Source: Christensenella sp. UBA4379 (GTDB taxonomy: Bacteria; Bacillota; Clostridia; Christensenellales; Aristaeellaceae). Taken from it: a stretch of DNA of 14,472 nucleotides. Position 1 is the first letter of the stretch, and each line of letters begins with the position of its first letter. The DNA lies in NCBI GenBank assembly GCA_002391225.1, contig DGRV01000003.1, positions 1 to 14,472 of the forward strand, written 5' to 3'. Below the pieces are notes generated by a model that saw only the letters and a program-made list of their open reading frames with translations, was not told the DNA's origin and searched no databases. A program made the translations under genes and the position numbers. This document shows positions 5,878 to 11,717 of the stretch, one piece after another.

Positions 5878-6621
5878 TCACCCCAGCTTTCCGCGGACAG
5901 CCGCCACGTAATCCCGGTCCGTCACGTCGAAACGATCTTCGGGCGGATAGAGGGCGCCGCCGTAATAGATGCTGCGGTTGTTGTTCACCGAGGGGTCAGG
6001 CAGGGTCTTGTGCCGGGCCAGGTGCACCTGGGTGCAGCGGGTGGCGTCCACCACCTTCTGTACGTTCTCCAGGGTGATGCCCGCCCCGGGCAGGATCTCG
6101 ATGGCCCCGTCTACATACTCGATCATCTCGCGGATGGTGTCCAGGGCGAAAAAGACGTCGCTCTGCTGGCCGCTGGTCAGCACCCGGGTGACGCCCAGGG
6201 AAATCAGCTGGTCGAGGGCGCGCTTCCAGTCCGGCACGACGTCCAGCGCGCGGTGGAAGACGCAGGGCTTCCCGCCGGCGATGCGCACCAGCTCCCTGGT
6301 GCGCTCTATATCGACCGTGCCGTCCTCATGCAGGAAGCCGAACACCAGGCCGTCCGCCCCGTTTTCGAGCAGGACCCGGGCGTCCTCCCGGGCCACCTCG
6401 TATTCCGCCTCCGTATAGCAAAAGCCGCCGGCCCGGGGCCGGACCATCGTCATCACGGGGATGGACACATGGCGCTTGACCACCCGCAGAGAGCCGATCG
6501 TCGGGGTCAGCCCGCCCTGAAAGAGGTTGCTGTTCAGCTCCACTCGGTCCGCGCCGCCCTTCGCGGCCTCGATCACATCGTCCGCCGAACCGCAGCAGAT
6601 TTCCAGCAAAATTTTCTCCAT
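5878..6621 (-). CDS. cutC: CutC family TIM-barrel protein
   Basis: A 247-residue protein of normal CutC length. Family signatures appear in order: LEICCGSADD (6-15), GGADRVELNSNLFQGGLTPT, MVRPRAGGFCYTEAEYE, DGLVFGFLHEDGTVD, CVFHRALD, RVLTSGQQ and the glycine-rich ILPGAGIT. CutC was named for copper tolerance in E. coli, but a direct copper role is disputed and its reaction is unknown. Here it is the first gene of an operon, four bases before a glycosylasparaginase and ahead of a sugar importer, with no copper gene nearby. A role in sugar or glycosylamine metabolism therefore fits better. The ATG has an AGGAGG site, and the promoter is 45 bases upstream. Confidence 0.93.
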   Translation of the reverse strand: MEKILLEICCGSADDVIEAAKGGADRVELNSNLFQGGLTPTIGSLRVVKRHVSIPVMTMVRPRAGGFCYTEAEYEVAREDARVLLENGADGLVFGFLHEDGTVDIERTRELVRIAGGKPCVFHRALDVVPDWKRALDQLISLGVTRVLTSGQQSDVFFALDTIREMIEYVDGAIEILPGAGITLENVQKVVDATRCTQVHLARHKTLPDPSVNNNRSIYYGGALYPPEDRFDVTDRDYVAAVRGKLG

Positions 6622-6666
6622 ACAGCATCCTCCTGTCGGACGTCATTCTTTATTATTTGTGCTTAT

Positions 6667-6695
6667 AGTATAACATTCCGGGCGGAAAGTGTCAA
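6667..6695 (-). promoter_or_regulatory. Promoter of the cutC-glycosylasparaginase-transporter operon
   Basis: On the minus strand a perfect -35 TTGACA (6690-6695) and a near-perfect -10 TATACT (6667-6672) have a 17-base spacer. It is the only strong promoter seen for the five genes from 6621 down to 1509. No clear operator or cre site was recognised beside it. Confidence 0.88.
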
Positions 6696-6747
6696 GAAAA
6701 CCACAGCTTTTTGGGAAATAACGGTCTGATGAAACTTGGATATGAAA

Positions 6748-6777
6748 CAGGGCTGCCGCGTACCTGCGGCAGCCCTG
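6748..6777 (-). terminator. Terminator hairpin after the sensor kinase
   Basis: CAGGGCTGCCGC (6748-6759) and GCGGCAGCCCTG (6766-6777) form a perfect 12-bp stem, followed on the minus strand by TTTCAT. It begins four bases after the sensor kinase stop, and the cutC operon promoter follows about 50 bases on. Confidence 0.78.
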
Positions 6778-6781
6778 TGAT

Positions 6782-8326
6782 TTAGCTTTGCCCGTTCACC
6801 GGCAGCTCCACGATGAAATCGGAGCCCTGGCCTTCCTGGCTTTCGGCGCGGATGGTGCCGCCGTGGAGGAGGACCATCTGGCGGACGATGGAGAGGCCCA
6901 GGCCGGTGCCGCCCGTCTCGCGGGAGCGGGCCTTGTCGACCCGGTAGAAGCGGTCGAAGATGTGGGGGATGGCGTCCTGGGGGATGCCGGGGCCGTTGTC
7001 CTTGACGGAGAGGACGGCGTTCCTGGTGGTGCGGTCCAGGGTGACGACGATGCGGCCGCCCTCCTGGGTGTATTTGATGGCGTTTTCCATCAGGTTGTAG
7101 ATCACCTGGTTCATCTTGCCCTTGTCGGCGTTCATCTCGCAGGGATCCTTGATGTCGATCACCAGCTCCTGGCGGCGCTTTCTCGCCATCGGGTCCAGGC
7201 GGTGGCGGTTTTCCTCGATCAGGTCTTGGAGGGTCAGCTTTTCGCGGGTCAGCTTGACGGAGCCGGCGTCCATGCGCACCAGGGTCAACAGGTCGCTGAC
7301 GATGGCGCTCAGCCGGTCGATTTCCCGGTTGATGTCCTGCAGGAACTCCGTGCGCAGGCCCTTGTCCATATCCGGCTGGTAGATGAGGGATTCCAGCAGC
7401 ACCTTCATGGAGGCCAGCGGGGTTTTGAGCTCGTGGGAGGCGTTGGCGACGAACTGGTTTCGGGTGACGTCCAGCGTCTCGATCTTTTCGCTCATGGAGT
7501 TAAAGGTCTCCGCCAGCCGGCGGATCTCTCCGCTGCCCTTTTCAGGGGCGCGGGCGGAAAAATCCCCCCGGGCCATCTTCTGGATGGCGCGGATCATCCC
7601 GCTCAAAGGCCTGGCCAGGATGCTGGAAAAGATGAAGCCGACCGCCGCGGCGGCCAGGGCGGCCAGGAGGAAGATGATCAGCATCTGGCGCCGCAGGTCA
7701 CGAAGGCCCGTCATCATATCCGTCACCGGGCTGATCAGCATCAGCACGCCGATGACGTCGTTGCCCGAAACCAGGCGGGCGGAGCAGTAGCTGGACCAGG
7801 CCCCGTTCAGGCGGAGGGAGAAGATCAGGCTGTGGGTGTTGACCAGCTCCCCGGTCTCCCCGTCGTGCACGCCGAAGTAGGCGCTCTGTCCGCGCTGCAT
7901 GATGGCGTCCACCTCTTCAGAGCGGAAGAGGGTGCCCGTCCTTTCTCCGGCGGTGTCCAGATGGACCTTGCCCCGGCTGTCCAGTACGAGGATCCGGCCG
8001 CTGAACTCGCCCTCATGGGCGCGGATCAGCTGCTTTAGGCCCTCGGTGTTCGCGTCGACCAGCAGGGGAGCGGCGGATTGTCCCAGCTTCTCCAGCTCCG
8101 ACCGTTGGACGCGGACGCGCTCGTCAAACAAAAAATCACTCACCGTGCTGTTCAGGCTCCCGGCCGTGACCGTGAAGGAAAGGCCGACCACCAGCAGGAA
8201 GGTGAGTGATATTCTGAAACGGATGCTTGAAAAGAATCCGTCAGTCCTTGTCTGTGAAATAGTAGCCCACTCCCCATTTCGTAAAGATGAATTCCGGCTG
8301 GGAGGGAATTCTTTCGATCTTTTCAC
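6782..8326 (-). CDS. Membrane sensor histidine kinase, PhoR/WalK-like
   Basis: A complete sensor kinase, about 514 residues from a GTG at 8326. First membrane helix at about 38-57, an extracytoplasmic sensing region of about 150 residues (60-212) of Cache/PAS-like type, second helix at 214-235, then a HAMP domain (about 236-285). The phospho-accepting His298 lies in NASHELKTPLASM. The ATP-binding domain has the N box (NLMENAIKYT, 411-420), DNGPGIP (443-449), the F box (IFDRFYR) and GGTGLGLSIV (472-481). It should phosphorylate the regulator encoded just upstream. The start is odd: no ATG, GTG or TTG lies between the regulator's stop and helix 1, so the GTG start implies an 86-base overlap with the regulator gene. 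A rare start codon nearer the membrane helix is the alternative. The signal is unknown. Confidence 0.9.
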   Translation of the reverse strand: MKRSKEFPPSRNSSLRNGEWATISQTRTDGFFSSIRFRISLTFLLVVGLSFTVTAGSLNSTVSDFLFDERVRVQRSELEKLGQSAAPLLVDANTEGLKQLIRAHEGEFSGRILVLDSRGKVHLDTAGERTGTLFRSEEVDAIMQRGQSAYFGVHDGETGELVNTHSLIFSLRLNGAWSSYCSARLVSGNDVIGVLMLISPVTDMMTGLRDLRRQMLIIFLLAALAAAAVGFIFSSILARPLSGMIRAIQKMARGDFSARAPEKGSGEIRRLAETFNSMSEKIETLDVTRNQFVANASHELKTPLASMKVLLESLIYQPDMDKGLRTEFLQDINREIDRLSAIVSDLLTLVRMDAGSVKLTREKLTLQDLIEENRHRLDPMARKRRQELVIDIKDPCEMNADKGKMNQVIYNLMENAIKYTQEGGRIVVTLDRTTRNAVLSVKDNGPGIPQDAIPHIFDRFYRVDKARSRETGGTGLGLSIVRQMVLLHGGTIRAESQEGQGSDFIVELPVNGQS

Positions 8327-8933
8327 GCAGACGGCGGATATGGACGTCGACCGTGCGGGCGTCGCCCATGTAATCGTATTTCCAGACGGTCTCCAGCATG
8401 GCTTCGCGGCTGAACACCTTGCCCCGGTTCTGGATGAAGAGCTGCAGGAGGTCGAACTCCTTGGCGGTCAGGCGCACGTCCTTGCCGCCCAGGGTGACGG
8501 AGCGGTTCACGAGGTTGACTTCCATGTCGTGCACGCGGATGACCTTCTTTTCCTCCGTGTGGGGCTGCTGGGAGGCGCGGCGGAAGATGGATTTGATGCG
8601 GGCCTTGACCTCCAGCACGTTAAAGGGCTTGGTCATATAATCGTCCGCGCCGTATTCCAGGCCCAGGATCTTGTCCATGTCCTCGCCCTTGGCGGTCAGC
8701 ATGATGATCGGCACGTTGCTCTGCTCGCGGATGCGCTGGCAGACCTGAATGCCGTCCATCTTGGGCAGCATGACGTCCAGGAGGACCAGGTCCACCTGGT
8801 TGGCGGAAAAGACGTTCAGCGCCTCCTCGCCGTCCATGGCGGTCAGCGTTTCGTAGCCTTCCTGTTCCAGAGAATATTTGAGGCCCTTGAGCATGAGGGG
8901 CTCATCGTCAACCAACAATATCTTCTTGGGCAT
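8241..8933 (-). CDS. OmpR/PhoB-family response regulator
   Basis: A 230-residue two-domain regulator. The receiver domain (1-118) has acidic residues Asp9, Asp10 and Glu11, the phosphorylation site Asp53 (LLDVMLP), Thr80 and Lys102. The winged-helix DNA-binding domain (about 130-227) has the family motifs LTAKEFDLLQLF and TVDVHIRRLREKI. The ATG is preceded by AGGAGGG. It is the first gene of a two-gene unit with the sensor kinase, whose reading frame overlaps its end. It resembles PhoP and WalR types, but neither pst genes nor walH/walI neighbours are present, so no regulon can be named. The repeat at 9125-9148 upstream of its promoter is a candidate self-binding site. Confidence 0.94.
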   Translation of the reverse strand: MPKKILLVDDEPLMLKGLKYSLEQEGYETLTAMDGEEALNVFSANQVDLVLLDVMLPKMDGIQVCQRIREQSNVPIIMLTAKGEDMDKILGLEYGADDYMTKPFNVLEVKARIKSIFRRASQQPHTEEKKVIRVHDMEVNLVNRSVTLGGKDVRLTAKEFDLLQLFIQNRGKVFSREAMLETVWKYDYMGDARTVDVHIRRLREKIERIPSQPEFIFTKWGVGYYFTDKD

Positions 8934-9072
8934 AAAATCCTTTTCCCTCCTGACGGATTTGCCGGCGGCCCGCGTTCAGAAGCCGCCTCACGCGGCCCCC
9001 TGCAGGGCCGGACATTCTCAAGGATTGACCGATTCCGTGCGGATCAAACCGATTGTGGAAGTATCCGTTCTT

Positions 9073-9101
9073 ATTTTATCGAAGTTTCGTAATAAAATCA
9101 A
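9073..9101 (-). promoter_or_regulatory. Promoter of the two-component system
   Basis: On the minus strand a -35 TTGATT (9096-9101) and a -10 TAAAAT (9073-9078) are separated by 17 bases. Very AT-rich DNA (9102-9130) lies just upstream, like an UP element. The mRNA leader is about 130 bases and contains GC-rich hairpin-forming sequence, for example CGGCCC with GGGCCG near 8994-9013. Confidence 0.75.
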
Positions 9102-9124
9102 GCGGTTTTTTAAAATATTTTAAA

Positions 9125-9148
9125 TTTTTGTTACGATTTTTGTAACAA
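9125..9148. promoter_or_regulatory. Possible operator upstream of the response regulator promoter
   Basis: TTGTTAC (9128-9134) and GTAACAA (9142-9148) form an inverted repeat around seven bases. The same stretch also reads as two direct copies of TTTTTGTWAC starting at 9125 and 9137. OmpR-family regulators bind paired repeats about 10-12 bases apart, and the site lies just upstream of the -35, a normal place for activation. No experimental motif match is claimed. Confidence 0.5.
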
Positions 9149-9225
9149 TCTAACCGAGCTTTGCAACAATTCCCCCATCCGGCTTGACGGAGCGGGGGAA
9201 GACGAGTATGCTGGAAGGCGGGGAG

Positions 9226-9286
9226 TAGGGATTAGGGAATAGGGATTAGGGATTAGGCAATAGGGATTAGGCAATAGGCATTAGGG
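9226..9286. repeat. Heptad array of TAGGGAT type
   Basis: Eight consecutive 7-base units, TAGGGAT with variants TAGGGAA, TAGGCAA and TAGGCAT, run without a slip from 9226 to 9281. A partial unit at 9282-9286 is interrupted by the 67-base element. Related units (TAAGGCAT, TAGGCAG) resume directly after that element. The array looks telomere-like but is a short interspersed repeat. Confidence 0.92.
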
Positions 9287-9350
9287 CTGTGAGGGCCCGG
9301 GAAACAGCACGGTGTGCTGTTTTCACCGAACAGCGGGCCGGCAGGCCCTG
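9284..9350. repeat. 67-base element, copy 2, inside the heptad array
   Basis: The flanks are identical to those of the copy at 1319-1385: 17 bases on the left and 27 on the right. The central hairpin is different, with arms GAAACAGCAC and GTGCTGTTTT around GGT (nine Watson-Crick pairs and one G-T pair). TAGG-type heptads lie on both sides, so the element was gained inside a pre-existing array. Confidence 0.87.
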
Positions 9351-9360
9351 AGTAAGGCAT

Positions 9361-9608
9361 TAGGCAGAGTGAGGAGTTAGGAGTGAGGAGTTAGGAGTGA
9401 GGAGTTAGGAGTGGAAATTGGTCAGTTGAAAGAGTACGCGAAGCGGAAATTACGCATTACGAATTACGCATTCGCCACTATTAACTCCTCACTCCTCACT
9501 CCTAACTCCTCACTCCTCACTATTTACTCTCCACTCTCCACTCTTCACTCTCCACTCTTGACTTTTTACCTCCTCCCTCCTCCCTCCTCCCTCCTACCTT
9601 CTTTACCT
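9361..9608. repeat. Composite heptad element A
   Basis: An ordered series of 7-base units. Alternating AGTGAGG and AGTTAGG (9368-9409) come first, then GAAATTGGTCA and a unique spacer. ATTACGC-type units (9449-9476) follow, then AACTCCT and CACTCCT (9483-9517), CACTCTC and CACTCTT (9525-9559), and finally TACCTCC and TCCCTCC (9567-9594). From 9483 to 9601 the 7-base phase is never broken although the unit sequence changes four times. The AGTTAGG block is complementary to the AACTCCT block, so the element can fold into a long stem around the ATTACGC units. Confidence 0.92.
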
Positions 9609-9610
9609 TA

Positions 9611-10462
9611 TTGATTGGGGTGTTTTGGTTGCTGTTTGAACTGGACGGGATTCCTTTTATGCTGGCGGAGCCGGCGGACCTGGGGTTTTTAAGGCCGTAT
9701 GGGCGGTGCTTCCGCATCTGGGACCGGGGGCTTTCCGGCAACCTCTGCTTCGGCATGGAGGGGCCTTACGGGAAGCTCTTCATTAAATACGCCGGGGCGA
9801 AAATGCTGCGCTCCCAGGGCCGGCCGGGAGAGGCGGAGGAAATTCTGGAGCGGGCCGCGGCCTATTACGCAGAGCCCGCCGAGGGCCTGGTGCGCCTTTT
9901 GTCCCACGGGAAAACCTCCGAGGGTTACGCCCTGGTCTTTACGTTTGAGGAGGGGGGCCAGCTGTCCGGCGATCCCCTGTACCCGGACCTGATGGACCGG
10001 CTGATTTACGTGCCTCTCTCCGTCCGCCTGCGAATGGCGGAAACCCTCTTTTCCCTGATGTGCCGCCTGGAAAAGCGGAACCTCATGGCCGTGGATTTCA
10101 GCGAGGAAAACCTGATCCTGAACCTGGGGGACGGGAAGCTGACCCTCTGCGACATCGACCTGTACCGGCCCTTTCCCTTCCGGAACACCGGCCGTCAGCC
10201 GGGCTCGTGGCGCTGGCAGGCCCCGGAGGAAAAGAAGGAGGGCGAGATGCTCGACGCCCGCACGGCGGTCTACCGCCTGGGCATGTTCGCCTTCGATCTG
10301 TTTTCCCCCGGCAAACCCCGGGACCGCTCCGCCTTCGACGGCTCTCGCGCCCTCTTCGAGACCGCCCAGCGCGCCGCCGACCCCACCCGCGACAAACGCT
10401 ACCCCAGCGTGGAAAACTTTTTGGACGCGTGGAGGAAAGCAGTAGGAGAAACGAGGATATAG
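9611..10462 (+). CDS. Protein kinase-like protein of the Bacillota Ser/Thr-kinase-like family
   Basis: Up to 283 residues, the only plus-strand gene, with an intact kinase-like fold. Visible elements are SGNLCFGM (42-49), the ATP-anchoring lysine in LFIKYAGA (Lys59), and a helix-C glutamate in the 74-80 region. The catalytic loop VDFSEEN (161-167) has Asp162 and Asn167 in place of HRDxxxxN. DID (181-183) stands where DFG is expected, and APE (204-206) and AVYRLGMFAFDLF follow. The end RYPSVENFLDAW resembles the last helix of the family. All core catalytic residues appear kept, so activity is likely, but the substrate is unknown. The start is uncertain: the frame opens with TTG at 9611, with GTG 9620, TTG 9629 and ATG 9659 as alternatives. 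No ribosome site is seen, because heptad repeats run up to the frame. A relic of a second such gene lies at 10707-10784. Confidence 0.82.
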   Translation: MIGVFWLLFELDGIPFMLAEPADLGFLRPYGRCFRIWDRGLSGNLCFGMEGPYGKLFIKYAGAKMLRSQGRPGEAEEILERAAAYYAEPAEGLVRLLSHGKTSEGYALVFTFEEGGQLSGDPLYPDLMDRLIYVPLSVRLRMAETLFSLMCRLEKRNLMAVDFSEENLILNLGDGKLTLCDIDLYRPFPFRNTGRQPGSWRWQAPEEKKEGEMLDARTAVYRLGMFAFDLFSPGKPRDRSAFDGSRALFETAQRAADPTRDKRYPSVENFLDAWRKAVGETRI

Positions 10463-10479
10463 GTAGGAGGGAAAAACGA

Positions 10480-10640
10480 GGTAGGAGGTAGGAGGGAGAA
10501 GGTAGGAGGTAGATGGTCGAGAGTGGAGAGTGGAGAGTGAAGAGTGGAGAGAGAATAGTGAGGAGTTAGGAGTGAGGAGTTAATAGCGAATGCGTAATGC
10601 GTAATTTTTTCTTGACCAATTTCAACTCCTCACTCCTCAC
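10480..10640. repeat. Composite heptad element B, inverted relative to A
   Basis: Eighteen consecutive 7-base units run in phase from 10480 to 10605: GGTAGGA type, then AGTGGAG type, then AGTGAGG/AGTTAGG type, then GCGTAAT type. Next comes a short spacer, then TTGACCAATTTC and CAACTCCTCACTCC. Read on the minus strand this is the same order of units as in element A, including the shared GAAATTGGTCA. It starts 17 bases after the kinase stop codon, so A and B are inverted copies on either side of that gene. Confidence 0.92.
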
Positions 10641-10654
10641 TTTCCCAAAAAGCC

Positions 10655-10706
10655 TTCCGCCCGGGAACTGCGCTCTATAGAGCCGGTTCCCGGGCGGAGT
10701 TTTTTT
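10655..10706 (+). terminator. Strong intrinsic terminator, probably two-way
   Basis: CCGCCCGGGAAC (10657-10668) and GTTCCCGGGCGG (10686-10697) form a 12-bp stem, extended inward by GCTCTATAGAGC (10672-10683). A run of seven T (10700-10706) follows on the plus strand. On the minus strand it is followed by CTTTTT, so it can also stop transcripts arriving from ktrA. It ends kinase transcripts about 240 bases after the stop codon. Confidence 0.88.
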
Positions 10707-10784
10707 AAAGACTTCCTGGATGCCAGAAAAAAGGCAGTGGGGGAGACGAAAATGCAGGGGGGAGAGAGAAGCTGTTTTAAATGA
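10707..10784 (+). pseudogene. Relic of the 3' end of a second kinase-like gene
   Basis: Translated in one frame this reads KDFLDARKKAVGETKMQG and continues to a TGA at 10782-10784. The end of the intact gene reads ENFLDAWRKAVGETRI, so 11 of the 15 residues from DFLD onward are identical and the rest mostly conservative. Many DNA differences are in third codon positions, which points to an old paralog that diverged as protein before losing its body, not a fresh duplication. Everything upstream of this segment is gone, and the terminator takes its place. Confidence 0.75.
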
Positions 10785-10807
10785 AGAGCTGCAATTTGTT
10801 AGATAAC

Positions 10808-10917
10808 ATTACGCATTACGCATTAAGCTAAGCATTACGCATTTGCCATCATAAAACTCCTAACTCCTAACTCCTCACTCTTGACCATTTACCTCCTACC
10901 TCCTACTTCCTCCCTCC
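10808..10917. repeat. Composite heptad element C, same orientation as A
   Basis: ATTACGC-type units (10808-10840), ATTTGCC, then AACTCCT three times (10855-10875), CACTCTT, GACCATT, TACCTCC twice and TCCCTCC (10890-10917). The order of unit types matches element A, though the AGTGAGG block is absent. From 10834 to 10917 the phase is unbroken. The array ends within ten bases of the ktrA stop codon. Confidence 0.9.
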
Positions 10918-10926
10918 TACCTGATC

Positions 10927-11586
10927 TCAGAGTTCTTCCAGTCCATCAATGTCTTCCTGCTCTCCTAGCACCAGCAGGGTGTCGCCGGGCTGGAGGCGGA
11001 AGTCGGCGCCGAGGCTGGTGATCATCTCGCCGCCGCGGCGGACGGCCAGGATGGTGATATGGTAGTTGCGGCGGACGTTGATGTCCTCCAGGGTCCGGCC
11101 GCCCCAGCTTTCGGGCAAAAGGACCTCGGCCACGCCGCTGTCCCCGCCCATGGTCATCTGCTCCAGCATCCGGGGGGACACCAGGGCCCGGGCGACCCGC
11201 TGGCCCATGTCCCGCTCGGGGAAAATCACCCGGTCCACGCCCACCTTGGACAGGACCTTGGCGTGCAGGTCGTCCATGGCCTTGGCCAGGACCATGGGAA
11301 TCCCCGCCTCCTTGCACAGCACGCTGATCAGAATGGAGGCCCGCACGTCCGAACCAATGGACACGATGGCCGCGTCATAAGACCCGGCGTCCAGGGATTC
11401 CAGCACCCCGTCGTCCGCCGCGTTGGCCTGGACGGCCTGGGTCACAAAGGGGCTTAGGGCTTCCACGGCGTCCTCGTCGTCGTCGATGGCCAGCACCTCG
11501 TGGCCCAGCTCGCACAGCGTCCGGGCCACGCTGGCCCCAAACCGCCCCAGCCCGATCACCAGAAACTGCTTTTTTTTCTGCTTCAT
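10927..11586 (-). CDS. ktrA: Potassium uptake regulatory subunit KtrA (RCK domains)
   Basis: A 219-residue cytoplasmic gating subunit, the normal KtrA length. The N-terminal RCK_N domain has the nucleotide-binding GLGRFG (12-17) and an acidic end of strand 2 (Asp35). The C-terminal RCK_C domain (about 135-219) ends with LQPGDTLLVLGEQEDIDGLEEL. It should form an octameric ring under the KtrB channel and open it in response to ATP, ADP or cyclic di-AMP. An AGGAGG site precedes the ATG. It follows ktrB by 131 bases and is likely co-transcribed. The stop codon lies immediately next to heptad element C, leaving no room for a dedicated terminator; the hairpin at 10655-10706 could end the transcript. 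Confidence 0.95.
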   Translation of the reverse strand: MKQKKKQFLVIGLGRFGASVARTLCELGHEVLAIDDDEDAVEALSPFVTQAVQANAADDGVLESLDAGSYDAAIVSIGSDVRASILISVLCKEAGIPMVLAKAMDDLHAKVLSKVGVDRVIFPERDMGQRVARALVSPRMLEQMTMGGDSGVAEVLLPESWGGRTLEDINVRRNYHITILAVRRGGEMITSLGADFRLQPGDTLLVLGEQEDIDGLEEL

Positions 11587-11635
11587 GAGATTGTCCTCCT
11601 GGAAGTTGTCTTATTTATTTGTATCATTTGCCGCA

Positions 11636-11681
11636 ATGCGCAGAGTAAGAAACGATGAAAGATCACGCTATGCGCAGAGTA
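11636..11681. repeat. Direct repeat of 12 bases between ktrB and ktrA
   Basis: ATGCGCAGAGTA occurs at 11636-11647 and again at 11670-11681, 34 bases apart, in the 131-base gap between the two genes. No strong promoter was recognised in this gap. Confidence 0.7.
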
Positions 11682-11717
11682 CCGCCCCGCTGCTGCCTGG
11701 ATGGACGGCAAGGCCCG

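Noticed and set aside
5878..6621. Copper-resistance locus because of cutC
   Set aside because: No copper transporter, chaperone or metal regulator is nearby, and the neighbours point to sugar metabolism.
9226..9286. Telomere-like TAGGGAT repeats
   Set aside because: They are internal, short and flanked by genes on both sides. Linear-replicon ends would look different.
9411..9614. Small open frames through the heptad arrays
   Set aside because: They translate the repeats into Ser/Leu/Pro or Glu/Arg/Gly runs. A 7-base unit cycles through all frames and lacks stops by composition, so openness is not evidence of coding.
9226..10917. CRISPR-like array
   Set aside because: There are no 25-40 base repeats separated by unique spacers and no cas genes; the units are 7 bases and contiguous.
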